Part shown: positions 23,686 through 30,925 of the stretch, piece by piece
How positions within the stretch are numbered: position 1 is the first letter of the stretch
How the letters are laid out: each line of letters starts with the position of its first letter
NCBI RefSeq assembly: GCF_001700505.1
Contig: NZ_MAPV01000100.1
Span: forward strand, 1 to 34,230
Direction of reading: 5' to 3'
From: Streptomyces mutomycini
GTDB taxonomy: Bacteria > Actinomycetota > Actinomycetes > Streptomycetales > Streptomycetaceae
Length of the DNA stretch: 34,230 nt
Made by a program: the position numbers and the translations under genes
The notes under the pieces: model-generated
Told to the model about the DNA's origin: nothing
The model's input: the letters and a program-made list of their open reading frames with translations, nothing else
Database searches by the model: none

Positions 23686-24651
23686 TCAGCTGAGCGTCAC
23701 TTGGCGGTTGGTGAGCCCACCGCGTGCCCGGCGCTCCTCGCCCGTCAGCGGAGCGTCCGAAGCGAGGGCTTCCGCGAGCCGCTCCGCCAGCTGTGCGGCG
23801 GGCTTCTCGCACTCTTCGGCCCCCATCGCGCTCGGCAGGTCCCAGACAGGGACCATCAGCCCGTGGGCGCGGAACGAGCCCACCAGCCGGGTCCCTTCGC
23901 CGAGCGAGGAGGTGCCCGCCGCGTGCAGCCGGGCCAGCGCGTCGAGGAGCTGCTCCTCCGGGTGCGGCATGACCCAGCGCAGGTGGTTCTTCTCCGGTGT
24001 CTCGCACCAGTAGGCCGCGTCCACGCCGGAGAGCCGGGTGGTGGGGATGGCCGCCGCGTTGGCGCGCTCGAGGGAGGCTGAGACCTCTGCCGTGGCGTTC
24101 TCCGCGTCCGGGACCCAGAATTCGAATCCGGAGTGCACGACCGGCTCGAACGCGGCAGAGGGGTCGAGGAGGTCCTGCAGGCGCGGGCCGTCGGCGGGCA
24201 CCCGGCGGGCGGCGACCGGCGAACCGGGGGCGGCCTCCAGCGCACGCTGCAGAGTGTCCGCGAGATCGCGGCTGAGGTCGCCCGACGAGGTGTCGTTCTG
24301 CAGGGCGAGCAGGACGGAGCCGTCGTCGCGGCGCAGCGCGGGCCAGGCCATCGGCAGCACGGTCGCGAGCGACACGGACGGCACGCCCTCGGGAAGTCCG
24401 CCCTTCAGCGTCAGCTCGACGGTGGCGGCCGGGACCAGCTCGCGCAGGGCGACCCAGTCGCACTCTCCGGCGATTCCCTCGAAGGGGCGCTGGACCAGCT
24501 CGGTCACCGCATGGGCGGCGGCGCGTCCGTGACACGCCTTGTAACGGCGGCCCGAACCGCACGGGCAGGGCTCACGAGCCCCTACGACCGGGATTTCACC
24601 GTCCTTGAGCTGCGGCTTCCCGGCCTTGGTCTGAGGGCGCTTCTTGGCCAT
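23686..24651 (-). CDS. DUF5926-family protein with SEC-C motif
   Basis: 321 aa. The N-terminal SEC-C zinc motif CPCGSGRRYKACHG (29-42) is the same finger that tethers SecA to SecB and ribosomes, here on an unrelated body. The rest (about 45-321) matches the actinobacterial DUF5926 family: WVALRELVPAATVELTL, FEFWVPDAENATAEV, AYWCETPEKNHLRWVMPHPEEQLLDALARLHA, and a C-terminal GLMVPVWDLP. No signal peptide or membrane segment. Function unknown; the zinc motif suggests a nucleic-acid, ribosome or Sec contact. ATG 24651 follows GGGAG at 11 nt, and a TAGGCT -10 lies 43 bp upstream, giving a short leader. Confidence 0.9.
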   Translation of the reverse strand: MAKKRPQTKAGKPQLKDGEIPVVGAREPCPCGSGRRYKACHGRAAAHAVTELVQRPFEGIAGECDWVALRELVPAATVELTLKGGLPEGVPSVSLATVLPMAWPALRRDDGSVLLALQNDTSSGDLSRDLADTLQRALEAAPGSPVAARRVPADGPRLQDLLDPSAAFEPVVHSGFEFWVPDAENATAEVSASLERANAAAIPTTRLSGVDAAYWCETPEKNHLRWVMPHPEEQLLDALARLHAAGTSSLGEGTRLVGSFRAHGLMVPVWDLPSAMGAEECEKPAAQLAERLAEALASDAPLTGEERRARGGLTNRQVTLS

Positions 24652-24693
24652 GGTGGGCGTTCTCCCGATTGCGACAGTGCGGTCTCGGGCGCG

Positions 24694-24699
24694 AGCCTA
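24694..24699 (-). promoter_or_regulatory. -10 element of the SEC-C gene
   Basis: Minus-strand TAGGCT fits TANNNT and lies 42 bp before the ATG, leaving room for a Shine-Dalgarno-bearing leader. No clear -35. Confidence 0.45.
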
Positions 24700-24778
24700 G
24701 CCGTCCCCGCCATCGCCGGGGCACACCTGCCGTGGCACCCTTGCGGCCCGCTCGGCCGTGCCGCGTGCCGTGCCGCTC

Positions 24779-25384
24779 TCAGCCCACGTCGTCGAAGGCC
24801 TCGAGAACGTCGGTGAGCTCCAGCCCGTCGAGCGAGCCGAAGCCACTCATTCCGTGGAGTCCGCCCAGCCCGTTGAGCCCCGGCCTTTCCCGGCGTGCGG
24901 GCCTCGCGGGGCCCGTGCCCCCTGTCGTGAAGCCGCCGTGTCCGTGGGCGGCGGAGACCAGGGCCCAGACGGTTACCTCACCGACGGTGTCGTCCCGTAC
25001 GCCCCACTCCTGGGCGAGGGCGCTGATGATGTTGAGCCCACGCCCGCCACGCGCGGTGACCGACGGGGTGGAAGGGACCGGCCTGGTCGGCCCGCCGCCG
25101 TCGGTGACCTCGACGGTCAGGTCGCCTCTTCTGTCCACACGCCATGCGGCGCGGATGTCACCGTCGCCCATCTCTGAGTGCTGCCCCAGCGGCCTGCCGT
25201 GCCGGCAGGCATTGCTGAGAAGTTCGGAAAGGATCAGTACAGCGTCGTCGACCACGGTGTCCGACACCCCGTTGCTGCGCAGCTGTTCGCGCATACGGTG
25301 CCGTGCCTGCCCCACGCCCGCAGGGCCATGGGGTACGGCCATGCTCGACGACGTCGGCACTTCCTGTGCCACCACAAACGCCAC
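24779..25384 (-). CDS. RsbW-like ATP-binding protein (HATPase_c)
   Basis: 201 aa GHKL ATPase of the anti-sigma kinase type. N-box SELLSNACRHG is at 53-63, G1 TDGGGPT at 94-100, and G2 GGRGLNI at 113-119. The C-terminus has a 50-residue Gly/Leu-rich tail (GLNGLGGLHGMSGFGSLDGLELTDVLEAFDDV) that is not part of the ATPase fold and could bind a partner. The GTG at 25384 has AAAGGAGG eight bases upstream. No partner genes are adjacent; the neighbour upstream is a phosphodiesterase. It may serve a sigma factor encoded elsewhere. Confidence 0.88.
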   Translation of the reverse strand: MAFVVAQEVPTSSSMAVPHGPAGVGQARHRMREQLRSNGVSDTVVDDAVLILSELLSNACRHGRPLGQHSEMGDGDIRAAWRVDRRGDLTVEVTDGGGPTRPVPSTPSVTARGGRGLNIISALAQEWGVRDDTVGEVTVWALVSAAHGHGGFTTGGTGPARPARRERPGLNGLGGLHGMSGFGSLDGLELTDVLEAFDDVG

Positions 25385-25524
25385 CCCCGAGACCTCCTTT
25401 GCCCCACGCCACGGATTGGATGCCCTCCTGGACTGCGCCGGAAACCGGCCAAAGCCCTGTCAGTGATGCACTCGTAACGATCGATTGCGGAGTGAATGCG
25501 CCGGTGCACCCCCTGTAACTGATA

Positions 25525-26352
25525 TTAAGAGCGGCCGAGTTGCGACAGGACCTGTTTCGGGCGGTTCGTGATGATCGCTTCCACTCCGAGGCGCGTACAG
25601 AGCTCGACGTCCTCCGGCTCGTTCACGGTCCACACGTGCACCCGGTGGCCCGCACGGTGCAACCGCTCGATGTACCCGGGGTTATTGCGTACGATCCGCA
25701 TCCCCGGACCGGCGATCCGGGCCCCGGCGGGGAGCCGTCCGTCGCGCAGCCGCGGCGAGACGAACTGCATCAGGAAGACGGTGGGCAGGGTGGGGGCGGC
25801 GGCCCGGACGCGGTAGAGGGACCTCGCGGAGAAGCTCATGACGCGTACCGGGGACGGCCCTTCCGCCGGCGGAGAGTCCAGTCCGAACCGCTTGAGGAGG
25901 TGGAGCAGCCGCTCCTCGACCTGTCCGGCCCAGCGCGTGGGGTGCTTGGTCTCGATGGCCAGCTGGAGCGGCCGGCCGGCCGCCCGGACGTCGTGGGCCA
26001 GTTCGAGAAGCCGTTCCAGGGTGAGTACGGAGGTGAGCTCACCCGGCACGGGGTCCCAGTCCGGCGACTCCTCGTGGTCCTTCCAGGAACCGAAGTCGAG
26101 GGTGGCGAGATCGGCCAGTTCAAGGGCGGAGACCGCGCCCCGGCCGTTCGAGGTGCGGTTCACCCTGCGGTCGTGGACACAGACCAGCTGACCGTCCGCG
26201 GTGAGACGGACATCGCATTCCAGGGCGTCCGCCCCGTCCTCGATGGCCTTCCGGTACGCGGCCAGGGTGTGCTCCGGGGCGTCGTCGGACGCCCCGCGGT
26301 GCGCGATGACCTGGATGGGGGGCCGGTGCGAGGGTAGGCGTGCGTGCGTCAC
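25525..26352 (-). CDS. Glycerophosphodiester phosphodiesterase
   Basis: 275 aa GDPD-family TIM barrel that hydrolyses glycerophosphodiesters to glycerol 3-phosphate and an alcohol. The signature HRG (18-20), E45 and D47 (ECDVRL) and H60 (VHDRRVNRTSNG) are in place; the usual PENT motif reads PEHT. The C-terminus has the VHVWTVNEPEDVE segment. No signal peptide, so this is the cytosolic type. The GTG at 26352 lacks a clear Shine-Dalgarno; a CACGAT sequence six bases upstream may be a -10 of a leaderless transcript. Divergent from the HtrA gene across 198 bp. Confidence 0.93.
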   Translation of the reverse strand: MTHARLPSHRPPIQVIAHRGASDDAPEHTLAAYRKAIEDGADALECDVRLTADGQLVCVHDRRVNRTSNGRGAVSALELADLATLDFGSWKDHEESPDWDPVPGELTSVLTLERLLELAHDVRAAGRPLQLAIETKHPTRWAGQVEERLLHLLKRFGLDSPPAEGPSPVRVMSFSARSLYRVRAAAPTLPTVFLMQFVSPRLRDGRLPAGARIAGPGMRIVRNNPGYIERLHRAGHRVHVWTVNEPEDVELCTRLGVEAIITNRPKQVLSQLGRS

Positions 26353-26430
26353 CGGGTCATCGTGTCACCGGGAGGCGCCGGAGGCCGACACCTGGTTTCC
26401 TGCGACCGTTTTGCCTGATGTAAGGAATGG

Positions 26431-26459
26431 TGTGCGGATGCACAGGTCCTGCTTACAGT
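26431..26459 (+). promoter_or_regulatory. Probable promoter of the HtrA gene
   Basis: A -10-like TACAGT (26454-26459) lies 91 bp before the start codon. The inverted repeat TGTGC-GGAT-GCACA (26431-26444) sits just upstream in the -35/spacer position and could be an operator. Confidence 0.4.
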
Positions 26460-26550
26460 GGCCTGACGTGTTGTGGGAAAAGCTGACCGCAGACACGTGC
26501 ACAGCGGATCTCTTGCCGAATGCCGAGTGGAACCGAGGAGTAAAAGAGCT

Positions 26551-28065
26551 GTGAGCACCGAGAACGAGGGCAACGAGGGCAACGCGGTCCCGGCCGCACC
26601 GTCTGTTCCGTCCGTACCTCCCGTGCCGGCTGCCGCTCCCGAGGGCACCCCGCAGGGAGGTCGGCCCGCGCCGGAGGCCCCGCCTGCCGCTCCCGCGGAC
26701 GCGCCGACGGCCCAGGTTCCGACGGCCACGCACCACGACGGCACGGGCCCGGCGCACCACGACGGCACCGGCCCGGCCGCCGCCACGCATGAGCAGCACC
26801 CGTACGCGCCGCCGTCGCCGCAGCCCCCGGGCGGCTCCGCCGGATGGCCTCCGCCCCCTCCCGCCGTTCCCTCGTACGCCGACGGGGGCGACGGTCATCC
26901 GGCCTGGGGAGCCCCCGTGCCCTCGGGGCCCGAGCCCTCGCGCAAGCGCCGCGCGGGCGGTCTGGTCGCCGCAGTGGCGGTGGCCGCACTGGTGGCGGGA
27001 GGCGTCGGCGGAGCCCTTGGCTACTGGGCGGCCGACAGCAACGACTCCGGCTCCTCCGGGTCGACCACCGTCGCGGCCTCCAACAGTCCGAAGGACTTCA
27101 AGCGCGAGCCGGGCACGGTCGCGGGTGTCGCGGCGAGCGCGCTGCCCAGCGTGGTCACCATCGACGCGCAGTCCGGTGACGGCGAGGGCGGCACGGGCAC
27201 CGGCTTCGTGTACGACAAGGAAGGCCACATCCTCACGAACAACCATGTGGTGGCCTCCGCGGCGGACAGCGGACAGCTGACCGTGACGTTCTCCAACGGC
27301 AAGAAGTACGACGCCGAGGTGGTCGGCCGGGCCCAGGGCTACGACGTGGCCGTGCTGAAGCTGAAGAACGCGCCGGACGGACTGGCCCCGCTGGCCCTCG
27401 GCGACTCCGACAAGGTCGCGGTGGGTGACTCCACCATCGCGATCGGCGCGCCGTTCGGTCTCTCCAACACGGTCACCACCGGCATCATCAGCGCGAAGGA
27501 CCGCCCGGTCGCCTCCGGCGACGGTTCCAGCAACAAGAACTCCTACATGAGCGCCCTGCAGACCGACGCCTCGATCAACCCGGGCAACTCGGGCGGGCCG
27601 CTCCTGGACGCGGGCGGTGCCGTCATCGGCATCAACTCGGCCATCCAGTCCACCAGCGGCGGCGGCGTCGGCCAGTCCCAGGCGGGCTCCATCGGCCTGG
27701 GCTTCGCCATCCCGGTCAACCAGGCGAAGAACGTCGCCGAGCAGCTGATCAGGACGGGCCAGCCCGTCTACCCGGTGATCGGCGCGACGGTGACCATGGA
27801 GGAGAAGACGGGCGGCGCCGTGATCTCGGACGAGGGCGCGGGCGGAACCCCGGCCGTGACTCCGGACGGCCCTGCTGCCGATGCGGGGCTGAAGGCGGGC
27901 GACGTGATCACCAAGTTCAACGACACGGTGGTCGAGAGCGGCCCGACGCTGATCGGCGAGATCTGGACCCACAAGCCGGGCGACAAGGTCACGCTCACCT
28001 ACAAGCGCGACGGCAGGACGGCGACGGCCGAACTGACCCTGGGCGAGCGCAAGGGCGACAGCTGA
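26551..28065 (+). CDS. HtrA/DegP-type membrane serine protease (S1C)
   Basis: 504 aa. A long Pro/Ala-rich cytoplasmic N-terminus (1-130) includes a tandem HHDGTGPA x2 (61-76). One membrane helix (137-159) anchors the chain. The extracytoplasmic trypsin-like domain has the complete triad H232 (TNNHVV), D265 (GYDVAVLKL) and S347 (GNSGGP). A PDZ domain follows (about 405-500). This architecture is the HtrA/DegP/PepD quality-control protease of actinobacteria, often under cell-envelope stress control. The GTG at 26551 has GAGGAG at 26535-26540 (10 nt). It is transcribed alone and ended by a hairpin before tRNA-Ser. Confidence 0.95.
   Translation: MSTENEGNEGNAVPAAPSVPSVPPVPAAAPEGTPQGGRPAPEAPPAAPADAPTAQVPTATHHDGTGPAHHDGTGPAAATHEQHPYAPPSPQPPGGSAGWPPPPPAVPSYADGGDGHPAWGAPVPSGPEPSRKRRAGGLVAAVAVAALVAGGVGGALGYWAADSNDSGSSGSTTVAASNSPKDFKREPGTVAGVAASALPSVVTIDAQSGDGEGGTGTGFVYDKEGHILTNNHVVASAADSGQLTVTFSNGKKYDAEVVGRAQGYDVAVLKLKNAPDGLAPLALGDSDKVAVGDSTIAIGAPFGLSNTVTTGIISAKDRPVASGDGSSNKNSYMSALQTDASINPGNSGGPLLDAGGAVIGINSAIQSTSGGGVGQSQAGSIGLGFAIPVNQAKNVAEQLIRTGQPVYPVIGATVTMEEKTGGAVISDEGAGGTPAVTPDGPAADAGLKAGDVITKFNDTVVESGPTLIGEIWTHKPGDKVTLTYKRDGRTATAELTLGERKGDS
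26731..26778 (+). repeat. Tandem 24-bp coding repeat
   Basis: Two adjacent copies encoding HHDGTGPA (residues 61-68 and 69-76 of the protease), differing by one silent base; a probable slippage duplication in the disordered N-terminus. Confidence 0.8.
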
Positions 28066-28093
28066 CCGGCTAGGCTGTTCCACGCATCGGACC

Positions 28094-28112
28094 GGCCCCG
28101 GTCAACGGGGCC
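28094..28112 (+). terminator. Hairpin after the HtrA gene
   Basis: GGCCCCG (28094-28100), loop GTCAA, CGGGGCC (28106-28112), 28 bp after the protease stop and 13 bp before the tRNA. A TAGGCT sequence at 28069-28074 could be a tRNA -10. Confidence 0.55.
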
Positions 28113-28125
28113 CGGTGAGACGCGG

Positions 28126-28212
28126 GGTGGGTTGCCCGAGCGGCCTAAGGGAACGGTCTTGAAAACCGTCGTGGCAGCGATGTCACCGTGGGTTCAAATC
28201 CCACACCCACCG
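28126..28212 (+). tRNA. tRNA-Ser (anticodon UGA)
   Basis: Acceptor GGTGGGT (28126-28132) pairs with ACCCACC (28205-28211), discriminator G at 28212. The anticodon arm ACGGT-CTTGAAA-ACCGT gives anticodon TGA at 28160-28162 (reads UCA and relatives). A long variable arm follows, and the T-loop GGTTCAAATCC is intact. CCA is not encoded. A strong terminator follows 9 nt later. Confidence 0.95.
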
Positions 28213-28220
28213 CAGAGAGA

Positions 28221-28253
28221 CGGCCCCTGACCAGGCGAATCGGTCAGGGGCCG
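28221..28253 (+). terminator. Terminator after tRNA-Ser
   Basis: CGGCCCCTGACC (28221-28232) pairs perfectly with GGTCAGGGGCCG (28242-28253): 12-bp stem, 9-nt loop, followed by CTTCC. Confidence 0.85.
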
Positions 28254-28333
28254 CTTCCGTGTACTGCTCGCGCCCTGCGCGTCCGGTGTCCCCGGTGTCC
28301 CGCTCGGTCAGGGCGCCGGAGGGCAGGCACGCC

Positions 28334-28525
28334 CTAATCGTCGAACCACTCGCCGCGGGTGATGCGTTCGTGCAGCCGCTCGTCCAGGCATCGCCGGTGG
28401 GACCAGACGAACTGGCTGCTCCGAAGTCCGGCCCGGGTGACCTCCAGCGTGACGCCGTCACCGGCGAGGCCGACGTCAGTGGTGTCCATGCAGAAGGCGC
28501 AGGCGTTCAGCTCCCCGGTGCTCAT
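28334..28525 (-). CDS. Small Cys/His protein, unknown
   Basis: 63 aa. The sequence starts MSTGELNACAFCMDTTDVG and ends HRRCLDERLHERITRGEWFDD. C9-x2-C12 together with a C-terminal H-R-R-C could bind one zinc ion, and the coding looks genuine (balanced composition, no low complexity). The ATG at 28525 has no clear Shine-Dalgarno. It lies 44 bp downstream of the prim-pol gene, in the same direction, so it may share its SOS-controlled transcript. Small zinc-ribbon-like proteins of this kind are common in Streptomyces accessory regions; function unknown. Confidence 0.6.
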   Translation of the reverse strand: MSTGELNACAFCMDTTDVGLAGDGVTLEVTRAGLRSSQFVWSHRRCLDERLHERITRGEWFDD

Positions 28526-28569
28526 CGGATGAATGCAGTCCGGGCGGACAGGGAAGTGCTCGCAGGTCG

Positions 28570-29451
28570 TCAGGGGTTCGGTCGCGGGGTGGTCAGGCGC
28601 GCGGCGGAGGCGATCGCGGCGCGGGCCTCCTGTTCGGTCAGGCCGGTGCCGATCGCCGCGTCGGTGAGGGCGTCCGCGAGGTCGTCGCCGAAGCCGTGTT
28701 CGTACGCACGGCAGGCCGCCCAGAACAGGCGGGTGTTGCGCTGACCCGTGTGCGCCTCCCGTACGAACTGGACCAGTCCCTGCCCCTGTCGGGCGGGGGA
28801 CGTCCGGCCGGCGGGCTGGTTCGGGCGCGGCCGGGGCGTCAGCAGGCGCAGGAGGCCGCGGGGGCAGGGGGCCGGCGCCAGGTGGGCCGTACCGGGGGCA
28901 AGCCGGTATCGGCCGTGGGCCGTGACCGAGCCGGGGCCGACGAGGTAGCCGCCCGCTCCGCGTACGTCGATGCCGGGAGCGAGGCGGCCGGCGGAGTTGG
29001 ACACGGAGACGCCGGGCGGGCCGGTCAGCCAGAGGTGCCGGCCTCCGCTGGGCGTGAGCACCGTGACGGTGGCCGGGATGGTGAACAGGTGCTGGAGCGC
29101 CAGGTGCTGGAGTGCGGCCACGGAGTCGTTGCCGTGAGCGGTGTCGATGTCGAGGTCGATGCCGATCAGCCGGTGCGGCGGCCTGCCGCAGGCGATGCCG
29201 TAGCCGGTGGCCCTGGGCGCTGCGGCGAAGAGCGCACGGACCGCGGCCGGGTCGGTGGTGGCGTCGTGGACCCCGTGACCGGGCAGCCCGCAGGCGCCCC
29301 GGCAGCGCACGGGCGATTTCTCGTCCCGGTGAGGTGAGCGCAGGGCGGGGAGCTTGGTGGCGGACAGCGGGAAGACGGGGAGCCCGCGCTCGGCGGCGGA
29401 GAGCGCGTGGGCCAGGGCCAGGGTGGCGGTCTGCCGGTCGGTGGTGGCCAT
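28570..29451 (-). CDS. Prim-pol domain protein (bifunctional DNA primase/polymerase)
   Basis: 293 aa. A prim-pol (archaeo-eukaryotic primase superfamily) domain spans about 10-215. The metal-binding D-x-D is present in GIDLDID (D99, D101, D103). GGRHLW (136-141) is the second catalytic motif and PGIDVRGAGGYLVGPG (159-174) the third. The C-terminal helical part (RNTRLFWAACRAYEHG and on) resembles the PriCT-type region of replication proteins. Such domains occur in Rep proteins of actinomycete integrative elements, and as stand-alone repair or replication-restart enzymes. The ATG at 29451 is chosen for the conserved start; it has no Shine-Dalgarno. A LexA box ends 10 bp upstream. Next to tRNA-Ser, but no integrase or att repeat is visible. 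Confidence 0.85.
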   Translation of the reverse strand: MATTDRQTATLALAHALSAAERGLPVFPLSATKLPALRSPHRDEKSPVRCRGACGLPGHGVHDATTDPAAVRALFAAAPRATGYGIACGRPPHRLIGIDLDIDTAHGNDSVAALQHLALQHLFTIPATVTVLTPSGGRHLWLTGPPGVSVSNSAGRLAPGIDVRGAGGYLVGPGSVTAHGRYRLAPGTAHLAPAPCPRGLLRLLTPRPRPNQPAGRTSPARQGQGLVQFVREAHTGQRNTRLFWAACRAYEHGFGDDLADALTDAAIGTGLTEQEARAAIASAARLTTPRPNP

Positions 29452-29461
29452 GGAGTTATTT

Positions 29462-29477
29462 TCGTACAGGCGTTCGA
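29462..29477 (-). promoter_or_regulatory. LexA (SOS) box of the prim-pol gene
   Basis: Minus-strand TCGAACGCCTGTACGA matches the actinobacterial SOS box TCGAAC-N4-GTTCGA at 11 of 12 positions. It lies 10 bp before the ATG; GAAAAT, which overlaps its end, is six bases before the ATG and could be the -10 of a leaderless promoter. LexA binding would cover the promoter. Confidence 0.75.
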
Positions 29478-29702
29478 AAAAAGGAAGAGGGGATCCGGGC
29501 GGGGCGGAACGCGTCATCGTGTCCGGGAGGTTTGCCGGGCGTTCGTCATACGTGCGGGGGATTCGGGCGCCGTGGGCGGTTCACCGGGGACGCGGTGGGA
29601 AGTTTTGCTCCCGCGACGTCGTGACCAGCACCGAGGTGGTCGGCCGGCCACCTCGGAACAAGCCGTACCAAGCCCGGTTCTCGGTTCCTGGAGGAAATTG
29701 AC

Positions 29703-30020
29703 ATGGCAAGCATCCGTACCGCTCGCGCCCTCGCAGGCGTTGCTTCTCTGCCTCTGGCCGCCGCACTGTTCACAGGCGTCGCGTCCGCGGACAACGGTGC
29801 GTTCGCGAGCGACGGATCGAACGCGGGGGTGGCGGCCATCGGGTCCGCCGGGGTCGGCGGGGACAACTCCGGCAACTCGTCCACGTCGCAGCAGCAGGCC
29901 GTCGGAGCCGGCGCCTCCAACCACAGCAACTCGGCCCAGGTGATCGGATCGCCGTTCGCGTACATCGACCAGTCCACGCGCATCGTCCACGTGACCTTCA
30001 CGCCGCTCTGGGTGAACTGA
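29703..30020 (+). CDS. Small secreted Ser/Asn/Gly/Ala-rich protein
   Basis: 105 aa. A classic signal peptide (MASIRTARALAGVASLPLAAALFTGVASA) is cleaved before DNGAFAS. The mature 76 residues have no cysteine and are rich in Ser, Asn, Gly and Ala (SNAGVAAIGSAGVGGDNSGNSS); the last part is a beta-prone, hydrophobic STRIVHVTFTPLWVN. The family was not recognised. It resembles in size and composition small surface proteins of the chaplin type but lacks their motifs. GGAGG (29690-29694) eight bases before ATG supports the start. Likely expressed alone; a hairpin follows. A spore- or hypha-surface role is a guess. Confidence 0.82.
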   Translation: MASIRTARALAGVASLPLAAALFTGVASADNGAFASDGSNAGVAAIGSAGVGGDNSGNSSTSQQQAVGAGASNHSNSAQVIGSPFAYIDQSTRIVHVTFTPLWVN

Positions 30021-30032
30021 TCGGGGGCCCGT

Positions 30033-30048
30033 GCGGCAACGGTGCCGC
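30033..30048 (+). terminator. Hairpin after the secreted-protein gene
   Basis: GCGGCA (30033-30038), loop ACGG, TGCCGC (30043-30048), 12 bp after the stop codon. Weak but well placed. Confidence 0.5.
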
Positions 30049-30093
30049 CGTGGCCGCACAGGCCGCATTCCCCGGTTGCGGGCGGGCGCCACC

Positions 30094-30159
30094 GGGGTGG
30101 GGACCCTGAGGGCGGGTGTGAGCCCCTCCACCTTCAGGAGGTGGAACCCGCCCCACCCC
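30094..30159 (+). other. Structured G-rich element
   Basis: Three 7-mers on the left, GGGGTGG (30094-30100), GGCGGGT (30111-30117) and TCCACCT (30127-30133), pair in nested fashion with a contiguous right side at 30139-30159 (AGGTGGA, ACCCGCC, CCACCCC). Bulges of 10 and 9 nt separate the left segments; the loop is TCAGG. The left part (30094-30116) is also a G-quadruplex motif with runs of 4, 4, 3 and 3 G. Confidence 0.55.
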
Positions 30160-30221
30160 TACAACCTGAGGCGGACGGGGCTTCGGGACCTGGGGCCGAT
30201 CCGCCCGTCCGCGCCCGCTCC

Positions 30222-30227
30222 TAGCGT
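30222..30227 (+). promoter_or_regulatory. -10 element of the sigma-factor gene, leaderless type
   Basis: TAGCGT ends 6 bp before the ATG at 30234. A GGAGG at 30228-30232 lies only one base from the ATG, too close to act as a normal Shine-Dalgarno, which favours the leaderless reading. Confidence 0.5.
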
Positions 30228-30233
30228 GGAGGA

Positions 30234-30788
30234 ATGACCACGCCAGTCTGCACCGGGGCCTCCAGGGCGGGCGCTGCCCCCGCCGGACACCGCCGTTACC
30301 CGTCGTTCTCGTCGTACGTGCGCGCCAGGGGCCCCGTACTGCTGCGCACCGCGCGTTCCCTCACCGCGAATCCGAGCGACGCCGAGGACCTGCTGCAGAC
30401 CGCCCTCACCAAGACGTACGTCGCCTGGGAGCGGATCGAGGACCACCGGGCGCTGGACGGGTACGTCCGCCGCGCACTGGTGAACACCCGCACCTCGCAG
30501 TGGCGCAAGCGCAAGGTCGAGGAGTTCGCCTGCGGGGAGCTCCCCGAGAAGGAGGCTCCGCCCGCGCCGGACCCGGCCGAGCGGCAGTCGCTGCACGACG
30601 CGATGTGGCGGGCCGTGCTCAAGCTCCCGGACCGGCAGCGCGCCATGGTCGTCCTGAGGTACTACGAGGACCTCAGTGAGGTTCAGACGGCCGAGGTGCT
30701 GGGGGTGACCGTCGGGACGGTCAAGAGCGCCGTGTCGCGCGCGCTCGGAAAGCTCCGCGAGGATCCGGAGCTCAGCCCGGTCCGGTGA
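30234..30788 (+). CDS. ECF sigma factor, SigE family
   Basis: 184 aa. Region 2 spans about 25-95, with DAEDLLQTALTKTYVAWERI (49-68) as region 2.1-2.2. Region 4 spans about 120-175 and ends in the helix-turn-helix EVQTAEVLGVTVGTVKSAVSRALGKLR. The linker GELPEKEAPPAPDPAE is short. The Streptomyces SigE-family (SCO4005-like by memory) has this pattern. No anti-sigma gene is adjacent; an acyl-CoA ligase follows in the same direction. Cytosolic. The start shares the leaderless design described at 30222-30227. Confidence 0.92.
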   Translation: MTTPVCTGASRAGAAPAGHRRYPSFSSYVRARGPVLLRTARSLTANPSDAEDLLQTALTKTYVAWERIEDHRALDGYVRRALVNTRTSQWRKRKVEEFACGELPEKEAPPAPDPAERQSLHDAMWRAVLKLPDRQRAMVVLRYYEDLSEVQTAEVLGVTVGTVKSAVSRALGKLREDPELSPVR

Positions 30789-30925
30789 CCAGGACTTCCC
30801 CGCAGCGGTGGCCCGGCCCCCGGATCCCAGGTCCGGGGGCCTCGCGCAGCCCGTCCGCTGTTCGTCCGCGGCCCGTCCCGCAGCCCGTTTCCGTCGGCCG
30901 ACACCGATTCGTGCTCCCGGAAGTA

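Noticed and set aside
26365..28083. 572-codon minus-strand frame opposite the HtrA gene
   Set aside because: Shadow; the HtrA triad is on the plus strand.
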